The notes below the pieces were generated by a model. The model was not told the DNA's origin, searched no databases, and saw only the letters and a program-made list of their open reading frames with translations. Shown piece by piece: positions 9,045 to 16,713 of a stretch of DNA of 64,000 nt. This stretch comes from UBA4132 sp037133675. Its GTDB lineage: Bacteria; Pseudomonadota; Gammaproteobacteria; Methylococcales; Methylomonadaceae. Each line of letters begins with the position of its first letter. The stretch's first letter is position 1. The position numbers were made by a program, and so were the translations under genes. Location: positions 44,471 through 108,470 of the forward strand of contig JBAXNR010000001.1 of assembly GCA_037133675.1 (NCBI GenBank). The letters are read 5' to 3'.

Positions 9045-10004
9045 CTAAACGTCAGTAAACACGCCAAAATCCATTATGCGTTGATAGCGTTTTTCCAGTA
9101 GTTCGTCTAGTGTTTGTTGTTGTAATTCTGCTAAATGACGCAACAAGACTTCTTTTAAATTGGCTGAAATAGTTTCAAAGTCACGATGACCACCGCCTAG
9201 AGGCTCTCTAACCACCTCATCTAAGAAACCTTGTTCACGAATACGGTCAGAGGTAATGCCCATTGCTTCTGCTGCGTGTGGGATTTTTTCTGGGCTTTTC
9301 CATAAGATTGCAGCGCACCCTTCGGGAGAAATAACCGAATAAGTGCTGTATTCCAACATGATTAAGCGATCACCCACGCCTATCGCTAACGCCCCCCCTG
9401 AACCGCCTTCACCGATAATAGTACAGATAATCGGGGTTTTGAGTTTTGCCATTTCAAATAAATTTCTGGCAATCGCTTCACTTTGTCCGCGTTCTTCCGC
9501 GCCGATACCAGGGTATGCACCTGGGGTATCAATTAAACATAAGATAGGCAATCCAAAGTGTTCTGCCATTTTCATAACACGCAAGGCTTTACGATAACCT
9601 TCAGGGCGGGGCATACCAAAGTTGCGATAAATTTTTTCTTTGGTATCGCGTCCTTTTTGATGCCCGATTATCATCACCGCTTGTCCGTCGAGACGCGCCA
9701 AACCACACACAATGGCAGGATCATCAGCGTAGGCTCTATCGCCGTGTAGTTCGTGAAATTCGGTGAATAAGCGTTCAACATAATCCAGCGTGTAAGGTCT
9801 TCCTGGGTGTCTTGAAACTTGGGATATTTGCCAGTCTGATAAATTGGCAAAAATAGACTCAGTCAATGCTTGACTTCTATCCTCTAGCTGTCTTAGTGCG
9901 TCAGAAATATTGATGTTGTTATCAGACTGCACGTTGCGCAATTCTTGTATTTTTGCTTCTAGTTCAGCGATAGGTTGTTCAAAGTCGAGAAATTTTAAAT
10001 CCAT
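9045..10004 (-). CDS. accA: Acetyl-CoA carboxylase carboxyltransferase subunit alpha
   Basis: 319 residues, the normal length. With AccD it transfers the carboxyl group from biotin-BCCP to acetyl-CoA to make malonyl-CoA, the first step of fatty-acid synthesis. Seen: the N-terminal helical hairpin (LDFEQPIAELEAKIQELR), GRPYTLDYVERLFTEFHELH, and the crotonase-fold core with IDTPGAYPGIGAEERGQSE and IGEGGSGGALAIGVGD, whose glycines form the oxyanion hole. The C-terminus (GGGHRDFETISANLKEVL) is complete. Confidence 0.97.
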   Translation of the reverse strand: MDLKFLDFEQPIAELEAKIQELRNVQSDNNINISDALRQLEDRSQALTESIFANLSDWQISQVSRHPGRPYTLDYVERLFTEFHELHGDRAYADDPAIVCGLARLDGQAVMIIGHQKGRDTKEKIYRNFGMPRPEGYRKALRVMKMAEHFGLPILCLIDTPGAYPGIGAEERGQSEAIARNLFEMAKLKTPIICTIIGEGGSGGALAIGVGDRLIMLEYSTYSVISPEGCAAILWKSPEKIPHAAEAMGITSDRIREQGFLDEVVREPLGGGHRDFETISANLKEVLLRHLAELQQQTLDELLEKRYQRIMDFGVFTDV

Positions 10005-10096
10005 AGCGAGAGTGTCTGGGAATTGTGAAGGTGAGTTTAGGTGGGGGAATTCTATAGAAATAAGGCATAAGGTACAAGGTGCGTATCGAGACAGTG

Positions 10097-11236
10097 TTAA
10101 TTAATAGCCTGCCAAATTACAAATTTAGCATTACTTGCTATCACTGTGCAGTTACCGAACAGCCGTTTAAGGTCTTGATGATAGGCTAAATGGCGATTAC
10201 CTATCACCCAACATTCGCCACCTTGTTTTAATATTTTTTTCGCCTGTTTAAATAACTGGATGGCAATCTGATCGCCAATAGTGTTTTGTTGATGAAAGGG
10301 TGGATTACATAAAATCAAATCAGTTGATCGTTCAGTAAAGTCGCTTAAACCATCACCGACTTGAAAATCTGCCGCGCGTGTTTTGCCAAATGCCCGATAA
10401 AAATTTTCCTGAGCAGAGGCAACTGCCATAAATGATTCATCAACAAAATATAGGGTTGCGTTAGGATTGCGTTCGGCAGCAATCAATCCAACTACGCCAT
10501 TACCACACGCCAAATCAATAATATCTGTAGCCTTAGGTTTAATGGGTAGATGCTGTAGGAAAAACCGTGTGCCTATGTCGAGATGATCACGCGAAAATAC
10601 ATTGGCATGATTGCTTAGCCAATAATCGGTATTTTCTAGCTGATATTCAATGGGATAGGGGTTGCTTGGAATCACCAAGTTTTCATCAAAGGTGACAAAA
10701 ATAAGCCGTGCTTTTTTCTTGGCTAACGAGGTACTGGTTTGACCTAACAAGCGTTCCAACAATTTCCACACCGAAGACGGTAACGCTTTAACCATACCCG
10801 CGACAATAATTTTTGTATCAGGACAACAGTGTGGGCGTAAGCGTATTAATTGGTCTTCCAATAATGCCAGTGTTTTCGGTACCTTAATCACCACCCAAGT
10901 AAACACGCCGTCTAATTTTTCCAAACTGTGTGCCAATTTAACGGATTGTTCAGGTAGATTATTGTGTAGCAGATTAAGCCGTGTCGCTTGCTGTGATAAA
11001 TAGGAGTCAGACAACGATTGGGGATTAGTCTGATTTAAGGTCACTGCCAACGCGCCGAAAGTATCATTAACAATCAACACACGATCATTCGTGGTAAATG
11101 AGTGTTCGGCAAGCGTATCCAACACATACTCATCCGCAGCATCCCAAGCGCGTAATAACTCACGCGGACGATACGGCAAACGGTACAGAATAAAACTCCC
11201 TTGTGGGGCGGTGAGTGAGTTATCTAAATACGACAT
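10097..11236 (-). CDS. rlmG: 23S rRNA (guanine1835-N2)-methyltransferase RlmG
   Basis: 379 residues from the ATG at 11236, which matches the family start (MSYLDNS... then AWDAADEYVLDTL). The longer frame upstream adds 11 residues without family character. It has two methyltransferase-like domains. The C-terminal one is catalytic, with SAM motif I DLACGNGVVGLIAAERNP and the catalytic NPPF box in DLILCNPPFHQQ. The similar RsmC acts on 16S G1207, but the length and the AWDAADEY start favour RlmG. Confidence 0.85.
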   Translation of the reverse strand: MSYLDNSLTAPQGSFILYRLPYRPRELLRAWDAADEYVLDTLAEHSFTTNDRVLIVNDTFGALAVTLNQTNPQSLSDSYLSQQATRLNLLHNNLPEQSVKLAHSLEKLDGVFTWVVIKVPKTLALLEDQLIRLRPHCCPDTKIIVAGMVKALPSSVWKLLERLLGQTSTSLAKKKARLIFVTFDENLVIPSNPYPIEYQLENTDYWLSNHANVFSRDHLDIGTRFFLQHLPIKPKATDIIDLACGNGVVGLIAAERNPNATLYFVDESFMAVASAQENFYRAFGKTRAADFQVGDGLSDFTERSTDLILCNPPFHQQNTIGDQIAIQLFKQAKKILKQGGECWVIGNRHLAYHQDLKRLFGNCTVIASNAKFVIWQAIN

Positions 11237-11310
11237 GAGTATCTCGCTTAAAAAACTGCTGGTGTCCAAAGCATAGTTTGAACTCCAGCAATGAATTCTT
11301 TCACAGTCAC

Positions 11311-11877
11311 TTAAGCCCGCGACATAAACTTACCTGTTTCAGTGTTCACTTTGATTAGCTCATCGGTCTCCAGATATTCAGGTACTTGTACCTCAATGCC
11401 TGTACTGAGTTTGGCAGTTTTAGTGCGTCCTGCCGCAGTCGCACCTTTAATAGACGGCGCGGTTTCTATGATGGTCAACACCACTGAAGCAGGCAATTCA
11501 ATCGTGATAACAGTATCGTCTACCAATAACGCCACAATGCCTTCTAAACCTTCGGTTAAAAACCCGATTTGCGCAGCGATGTCTTCACGATCTAGGGCGT
11601 AAGGCGTGTAATCATCGCTATTCATAAAAATGAAACTATCACCATCTTGGTATGAATACTGCACTTTTACCCGCGCATAATCTGGCTCTTTAAACATATC
11701 CGTGCCTTTTAAAGATTCATCCAGCTTCTGCCCCGTTTTAAGATTGGTAAAACGGATTTTATATAATGTCGATGCTCCGCGTGAGGATGGATTTCTCACT
11801 TCAATTTGCTTAGCGATATGAGCAACGCCATTAATTTCAACCACTGATCCTGTTTTTAATTCACTTGCTTTTAACAC
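11311..11877 (-). CDS. efpL: Elongation factor P-like protein EfpL (YeiP)
   Basis: 188 residues: an N-terminal KOW-like domain and two OB domains, the EF-P architecture. EF-P-type factors bind stalled ribosomes and promote peptide bonds at difficult motifs such as polyproline. The loop that carries the modified lysine in EF-P reads NPSSRGASTLYK here, with Arg33 at the tip. That is the signature of the EfpL/YeiP branch, so no lysylation is expected. The C-terminal AGRTKTAKLSTGIEVQVPEY is intact. The genome should encode a canonical EF-P elsewhere. Confidence 0.9.
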   Translation of the reverse strand: MLKASELKTGSVVEINGVAHIAKQIEVRNPSSRGASTLYKIRFTNLKTGQKLDESLKGTDMFKEPDYARVKVQYSYQDGDSFIFMNSDDYTPYALDREDIAAQIGFLTEGLEGIVALLVDDTVITIELPASVVLTIIETAPSIKGATAAGRTKTAKLSTGIEVQVPEYLETDELIKVNTETGKFMSRA

Positions 11878-11969
11878 GTTTTTCCTTGAAATATAGTTAA
11901 TTAAGGGCTAATCAATAAAGCCCAAATCGTAGTAATTTTTTAGCAAAAGCCAGCTTGTATAAGTAACTC

Positions 11970-12003
11970 AAACCGCCGAGGCTTTAAAAACCTCGGCGGT
12001 TTA
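11970..12003 (-). terminator. Hairpin terminator after the 12008-12400 gene
   Basis: An 11-bp perfect GC-rich stem (AACCGCCGAGG / CCTCGGCGGTT) with a 9-nt loop lies 5 bp past the stop of the reverse-strand gene ending at 12008. The flanking T-tract is weak on both strands, so termination efficiency is uncertain. Confidence 0.6.
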
Positions 12004-12007
12004 TTTA

Positions 12008-12400
12008 TTAGTTATCTTGCTGTTCTGGATGGTCGAGTTTTAATAGTTCGGCAATAAGCTCCATTTGAGCAGCTAATTGCGGTATTGCAGGAATTTTCCA
12101 CGCTTTGCCTACAATATGGGCTAGGATATTATTTAACCACGGCTTGTTAGATTTTGCCTGTTGAATAATAAATTGGTGGGATTGTCCATTGCTCATAATC
12201 CCGAAACCATCCACCCAAACGTCTATCGGTTCTGCCTCACCGAAAAGTTGTGTTTGAACGTGAGCTGTTCGTGCATCAAGATCAAAACGAAAAACTGTTA
12301 ATTCGGCAATGCCTTTCAGTTTTATATTGGCGATCCACAAAATTATTTTGATAGGAGCGCATTTTATAGCGAGTTTTAGTAAACTGGTTTTATAGCTCAT
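12008..12400 (-). CDS. Hypothetical protein, 130 aa
   Basis: Not recognised. 130 residues, basic and amphipathic at the N-terminus (KLAIKCAPIKIILWIANIKLKG), then a region rich in beta-strand pattern (ELTVFRFDLDARTAHVQTQL) and a helical, charged C-terminus (MELIAELLKLDHPEQQ). There is no signal peptide or convincing membrane helix. The pattern suggests a small soluble or membrane-peripheral protein. It lies 35 bp downstream of the DNA methyltransferase on the same strand and could be co-transcribed, but nothing links it to restriction. Confidence 0.6.
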   Translation of the reverse strand: MSYKTSLLKLAIKCAPIKIILWIANIKLKGIAELTVFRFDLDARTAHVQTQLFGEAEPIDVWVDGFGIMSNGQSHQFIIQQAKSNKPWLNNILAHIVGKAWKIPAIPQLAAQMELIAELLKLDHPEQQDN

Positions 12401-12435
12401 TTTTAACCTCTATTTAGTATGGTATAACTATTTGA

Positions 12436-13506
12436 CTACATCACGTCAATAACTGAATTTTCAATTGCATTTGACATTAATTGCCTACGCTTACCTTGTG
12501 ATTTCTCGGTAGTTTTTAATCCTGACAAATCATCCCATATTTTTTTTGCTAAGATATTTGCTATTCGAACAGGTACTGCGTTACCGATCATTTTATAACC
12601 TGCTGAAACATTTTTATAATAGAAAATAAAATTATCTGGAAAAGTTTGAATTCTTGCGCATTCTCTAACACTTAATCTACGATATAAACTTTCTTGATCT
12701 GGGACGAATATCCTAACATTTTGTTTTACAAGTTGCATTTTTGGGGCTTGTGGGTGCATAGGTGCATGACGACCACCCGCTTGAATAGTGTATGAAACCT
12801 CATCCCAACTACGAACCCTATTTCTTGACATATATATTGGAGAAAATCCTCCCGTCATATATTCATGATTTGGAATAATACAATTATCGCCATTGGTATA
12901 ATTACCCTGTATCGCAGGCAAAACATTATCTTTTAAATCACCTATTGCTTTGCTCAAAGATATTTTATTTTCAATGGTATTGGGCATAGGAAATTCAAAT
13001 TCAATACCTAAGTCGTTTCTATAACCAACAAAAAAAACTCTTTTTCTATCTTGCGGTACGCCATAATTAGATACATTTAGCAATTGAAATGACAAATTAA
13101 AGCCACATTCTTTAAACATCGCCTTAATATTTTCTAATGCTTTTTTATGAACAGGCAAAAGCATACCCGATACATTTTCCGCAAGAAAAAATTTAGGCTG
13201 CTTATCAGCTAACACGTTAATAAAATTATAGAATAATTGTCCTCTTTTATCATTAATCCCTCTTAATGCGCCTGCTTCAGACCAGCTTTGACATGGTGGG
13301 CCTCCAATGATACCGTCACATTCAGGGATTTCATTAATAGGAATATTAGTAATGCTACGTTTATCTAAATAAACACTTTTATGATTTTTCTCATAAGTTT
13401 CCCAAATTTCTTTATCATATTCATTTGCCCAAATAACATTAAATCCCGCTTTAGAAAAACCTAAGTCTAAACCACCCGCACCAGCAAAAAAGGTAACTAA
13501 TTTCAT
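12436..13506 (-). CDS. DNA (cytosine-5)-methyltransferase, HaeIII-like (predicted GGCC)
   Basis: 356 residues, a complete C5-methyltransferase. Motif I is TFFAGAGGLDLGF, motif IV has catalytic Cys72 in GGPPCQSWSEAG, motif VI is FLAENVSGM, motif VIII has QDRKRVFFVG, and motifs IX/X are YRRLSVRECARIQTFPD and GYKMIGNAVPV. The stretch GGPPCQSWSEAGALRGI and the recognition region (NHEYMTGG, IYMSRNRVRSWDE, HPQAPKM) closely resemble M.HaeIII as I remember it, so methylation within GGCC is predicted. It starts one base after the endonuclease gene ends, so the two form a type II restriction-modification operon. Confidence 0.9.
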   Translation of the reverse strand: MKLVTFFAGAGGLDLGFSKAGFNVIWANEYDKEIWETYEKNHKSVYLDKRSITNIPINEIPECDGIIGGPPCQSWSEAGALRGINDKRGQLFYNFINVLADKQPKFFLAENVSGMLLPVHKKALENIKAMFKECGFNLSFQLLNVSNYGVPQDRKRVFFVGYRNDLGIEFEFPMPNTIENKISLSKAIGDLKDNVLPAIQGNYTNGDNCIIPNHEYMTGGFSPIYMSRNRVRSWDEVSYTIQAGGRHAPMHPQAPKMQLVKQNVRIFVPDQESLYRRLSVRECARIQTFPDNFIFYYKNVSAGYKMIGNAVPVRIANILAKKIWDDLSGLKTTEKSQGKRRQLMSNAIENSVIDVM

Positions 13507-13507
13507 A

Positions 13508-14353
13508 TTAATAAACTTGGAATGTTATTAATGTACAATCCAATAACTGAGCAGGATTATTTGGACTTTTTATTTTTGTTTCCTCTATTAAATAGTGATC
13601 TTTTTTAAGTGTTTGCAAAGCAATTTTATCCTCATTAGGAAAAGTGTTGAATTTATCGGTTTTCATTAAGCAAAATATTTGAAACTTTGAATTATGATTG
13701 ATTTTATTCAAATAAGAAAATATTTTATGCGGATTTTCAATATGCCACATCCCTCTAATTCTCAAGTCTGTAACACCCAAAGGATCAACTTTTTTTACTT
13801 TTCCCAACTCATTGGTTTCAGTAAATTCAACATCGGGAATTTCTCTAATACCCGAAGAAATAGTCTTTTTAATTTTTTCGTAAACCTCTTTATCTGCTGC
13901 AAAACAATCACCATAGACAAACCATAAATATTTTATATCCGTATCATTGGTATGACCGATGATATAAATAATATCTTTTTCTATCCATTGTTCACAGTTT
14001 TTACAGGCTTGAGTAAGCATAGAGCTATCTGCAAATAGTTTATCTTTTGGATAAGAACTATTTAAAGCCAAAGCACTTGTAGGACTTTGTACTTTTTTAG
14101 TTTCTATCGCATCACCGTTTCGCAACATAATATCAGGTGGATTGTTTTGATTGCCTAAATATGAAAAAACTTCGCTGAATTTTTCCAATCTTTCCTGCTC
14201 AGACAATTCAAAAGAATCTGCAAAAATATCCTTTACATAATTTTCTAATGCCTCACCAACAGAGTTTGCTCTATTACGACCAGAGTAATAATCTTTAACC
14301 TTTATTATTGGATTATCGACTATTAATTTTATTGCTTTTAACAGGTTTGACAT
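13508..14353 (-). CDS. Type II restriction endonuclease, NgoPII-like
   Basis: 281 residues. It begins with a helical segment containing RNRANSVGEALENYVKDIFA, as in the NgoPII restriction-enzyme family (GGCC). A PD-(D/E)xK catalytic core is visible: Asp74 in NPPDIMLRNG and Glu84/Lys86 in DAIETKKVQ. The later part (DIIYIIGHTN, LWFVYGDCFAA) fits the nuclease beta-sheet. Pairing with a HaeIII-like methyltransferase supports the GGCC assignment. The gene is visibly more AT-rich than the housekeeping genes, consistent with horizontal transfer. It is complete, so probably active. Confidence 0.82.
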   Translation of the reverse strand: MSNLLKAIKLIVDNPIIKVKDYYSGRNRANSVGEALENYVKDIFADSFELSEQERLEKFSEVFSYLGNQNNPPDIMLRNGDAIETKKVQSPTSALALNSSYPKDKLFADSSMLTQACKNCEQWIEKDIIYIIGHTNDTDIKYLWFVYGDCFAADKEVYEKIKKTISSGIREIPDVEFTETNELGKVKKVDPLGVTDLRIRGMWHIENPHKIFSYLNKINHNSKFQIFCLMKTDKFNTFPNEDKIALQTLKKDHYLIEETKIKSPNNPAQLLDCTLITFQVY

Positions 14354-14468
14354 ATTTAAATTATCTAGCTAGAAAGTGAGGGTATAAGTTCAGTAGTGGG
14401 CGGGAAGTCACATTACCCGCTGAAGAATTGGGGCAGTGCCAACACGCTGCGGTTTTTTGAAAAGGCTT

Positions 14469-14645
14469 CTATCTTAAACTAGGCAAAAGATTGCTAAATT
14501 TTGACCAATCAATTTTACTATTCTCTAAATTTTGAGCGCGTAGGATTAGCTGATTATGTAGGGCATCAGCGGCATTTTTAGTCCTATCGGTTGTTGAAGT
14601 GGCGAGTTGTCTGAATTCTTCAAGGATGGTGTGAATAGTTGTCAT
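14469..14645 (-). CDS. Small hypothetical protein, 58 aa, upstream of the R-M operon
   Basis: A reverse-strand frame of 58 codons reads MTTIHTILEEFRQLATSTTD... and ends ...WSKFSNLLPSLR. It is amphipathic and mostly helical in pattern, with no helix-turn-helix that I can recognise, so a controller (C) protein is not supported. It ends 115 bp before the endonuclease gene begins. Codon use resembles a real gene, but the ribosome-binding site is weak. It may be a genuine small gene or a fragment. Confidence 0.4.
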   Translation of the reverse strand: MTTIHTILEEFRQLATSTTDRTKNAADALHNQLILRAQNLENSKIDWSKFSNLLPSLR

Positions 14646-14749
14646 TATTTAGATTTGTTATTTATCAACGATAAATCGGCTTGGTGCAGATACGGGCATA
14701 CCATTTTTGACTTCTGAGTTTGTCTGTTAGCAGGTTTCTACAGATTCCA

Positions 14750-14965
14750 CTATTCAGCCAACACTGCAACAATCGCACAAATCATTAACAGGCTGGTTCT
14801 CGCGCCTGCGTCAATATGTCCGAGCGAGCGTTCTTCTAAATAATAGGCGTGTCCTTTGGTGGCTACCATGCCAGCGATAGCCACTTTGGTACTGTGTCGA
14901 ATATTTCAGGCAAAGCAACTGATTCTGCTGATTGTAAATAATTGGCGGGATGGGGTTTACCCTCG
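14750..14965 (-). pseudogene. Broken 3' copy of dhaL
   Basis: On the reverse strand this stretch is nearly identical to the end of the intact dhaL at 32326-32949. The 60 bases read from 14940 down to 14881 differ from it by one substitution and one lost C, which shifts the frame. An 18-bp in-frame deletion then removes six codons between two ATGG repeats. The last part still reads YLEERSLGHIDAGARTS before stopping at TAG (14750-14752). Similarity fades upstream near 14965. No 5' half is present. It is a relic of a duplication or gene exchange. Confidence 0.85.
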
Positions 14966-15020
14966 CCTTATCTGGCACAAAAAATTAGCTGTATTCGCGC
15001 TGTAATTATTTAAAAAATAG

Positions 15021-15305
15021 TTATTTTTCTATCCATTCTTCCAGAGCAGCAATAATAGCTTTGGCTTGGTCGGTGCTGGATATATTAAATTTAGATTTTT
15101 GCTGATATTCGCCGTTGCGTTTTTGATAACGGCGAATTGTGTATTTATCCGCACCGTATTCTTCCTTGGCACGATTCCATTCTTGATAACGGTACATGAT
15201 TGTTGCCCACGCACCTTTAGTTAATACTTTTTTATCCAGTTCTTTGACGGTTTCAATACCACCGTCTTCATAAGTAATCGTTAATTCATCTACAGTTTCG
15301 GCCAT
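15021..15305 (-). CDS. Conserved small protein, 94 aa, unknown function
   Basis: 94 residues, soluble. It has an acidic beta-rich start (ELTITYEDGGIETVKELDK), then GAWATIMYRYQEWN, IRRYQKRNGEYQQKSKFN and SSTDQAKAIIAALEEWIEK. The motifs GAWATI, RYQK and SKFNISS look like strongly conserved blocks, and I believe similar proteins occur in other gammaproteobacteria, but I know no function for them. It follows the cupin gene by 47 bp on the same strand and may be the last gene of the operon that starts near 21.7 kb. Confidence 0.7.
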   Translation of the reverse strand: MAETVDELTITYEDGGIETVKELDKKVLTKGAWATIMYRYQEWNRAKEEYGADKYTIRRYQKRNGEYQQKSKFNISSTDQAKAIIAALEEWIEK

Positions 15306-15352
15306 GTTAGTTAGTCCTTAATTATTGTTAATGTGGGTTTAGTCTACCATAC

Positions 15353-16114
15353 TCAGCGACCACGAATAATAGTGGCGGCTTGATGTTGTGGGGCGTGATT
15401 GTCAATTTTATGTCCATCAACCCAAGTGCGATTAACCATAGGATGCTCGTTATGGGTGGGTCCCCAATCGCTGTCAGGATGATAGGCAATTACATCCATA
15501 GTGTTGGTTTCAGTGATAAAGTGATGTTCTGTATCTTTAGCGATGTAAAATAATGTCCCCACTGATAAGGTGAATTCTTGCTGATTAGCCACGCATATAC
15601 CTTGCCCTTTAGCAATAATTCCCGTACGAAATGATGGATGAGTATGTGCAGTTTGTCTAATATCAGCGGGAAAATGCAGGTAATTCAGGCACGGATCACC
15701 TAGTAACGGGGGCGCACACAACAAGGTATCGCTACAGCCATCAATATAGCGTAAACGACCTTGTTCTTCTATCGGCCCCCCCATTGCATAAATACCTTGA
15801 TAGCCAATATTTTGGGCGACTAGCACGCGACTATTAGCGGTTAAATTGAGAACAAAACCACTAGGCACACTAAACCATTGCCCTGCATTTATCCACCAAT
15901 TCACCCGACGATCTTGTAGACTGACTCTGCCATTAGCAACAAAACCAAAACACGCGCCATCACTGGGAATAGTCACTTGTTTATTATCGGCATACTCAGG
16001 TGATTCATTTTCAAAACCATAAATTATTGAGTTGTTTTTACTACTGTCATCATAGAGTAATTCACCCCAGTAACTACTCCAAACCTGCGCACTTGTTTCT
16101 ATTCGTGTTGTCAT
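15353..16114 (-). CDS. Cupin-domain protein
   Basis: 253 residues with two cupin-like halves. The second holds a probable metal or ligand site, HTHPSFRTGIIAKGQG, and the closing strand FYIAKDTEHHFITE, matching the two conserved cupin motifs with several histidines. No DNA-binding domain and no signal peptide are seen, so it is a cytoplasmic small-molecule binder, isomerase or dioxygenase-like enzyme of unknown substrate. It lies 23 bp after the secreted-protein gene, inside the compact operon with the two asparagine-synthetase-like ligases. Confidence 0.75.
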   Translation of the reverse strand: MTTRIETSAQVWSSYWGELLYDDSSKNNSIIYGFENESPEYADNKQVTIPSDGACFGFVANGRVSLQDRRVNWWINAGQWFSVPSGFVLNLTANSRVLVAQNIGYQGIYAMGGPIEEQGRLRYIDGCSDTLLCAPPLLGDPCLNYLHFPADIRQTAHTHPSFRTGIIAKGQGICVANQQEFTLSVGTLFYIAKDTEHHFITETNTMDVIAYHPDSDWGPTHNEHPMVNRTWVDGHKIDNHAPQHQAATIIRGR

Positions 16115-16137
16115 TATTCCCTCCTAAGTTGCTGCGA

Positions 16138-16710
16138 TTAATAACCGCGTGTCCAACCTTGTGCTGTTAATATGACATAATCGCCCAATGCTAATAACAA
16201 GCCCGCGCCTGTCGGTGTGTTCAGATTATAGCGTGAATCATTTTTAGTGAGTTCCCATGTTGCGCGTGTGAAAGAAAATACTTTTGCAGCACTTTGATAA
16301 TCACCGTTGCTTTTGGGTATTTTAACGATAACACGCAATTTTGTGATGTCGTTATGTTCAGTAAAAACTGCGTTGACGATATGTGCAGCAGCGTTATCTA
16401 ACGCTTTACGTTGATCTGGATGACTGGGTAGCGATTGCCAATCCAAATTGACCAGAATTTTTATTTCTCCTGAGCTGGCTATTTCGCCATCCATTGCTCT
16501 AATGCCTTCAATTAGTTCAATGTGATTGAGAAACCCACCCTCTTCAGGAAGTTTTTTGAGTGTAGTCGTTATTTTTTCAGCAAGCATAGGAGCTACAGGC
16601 GTTTCTTTGCTGTTGCTAGCACCGATGTTGAAAAAACTGGATTCTGCTAATGCAGCATGATTTCCAAAAAAACTAACTAACAGGATAAAAAATAAAATGT
16701 GTCGTCTCAT
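16138..16710 (-). CDS. Secreted protein of unknown function in the ligase operon
   Basis: 190 residues with a clear Sec signal peptide (HILFFILLVSFFGNHAALA, cleavage about residue 22). The mature part alternates helices (APMLAEKITTTLKKLPEE) and strands (EIKILVNLDWQSLP, LRVIVKIPKS), ending with GDYVILTAQGWTRGY. No cysteines or lipobox are seen in the mature part. The fold and function are not recognised. It starts 3 bp after the upstream ligase gene ends, so co-translation with that enzyme is likely. Confidence 0.7.
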   Translation of the reverse strand: MRRHILFFILLVSFFGNHAALAESSFFNIGASNSKETPVAPMLAEKITTTLKKLPEEGGFLNHIELIEGIRAMDGEIASSGEIKILVNLDWQSLPSHPDQRKALDNAAAHIVNAVFTEHNDITKLRVIVKIPKSNGDYQSAAKVFSFTRATWELTKNDSRYNLNTPTGAGLLLALGDYVILTAQGWTRGY

Positions 16711-16713
16711 TGC

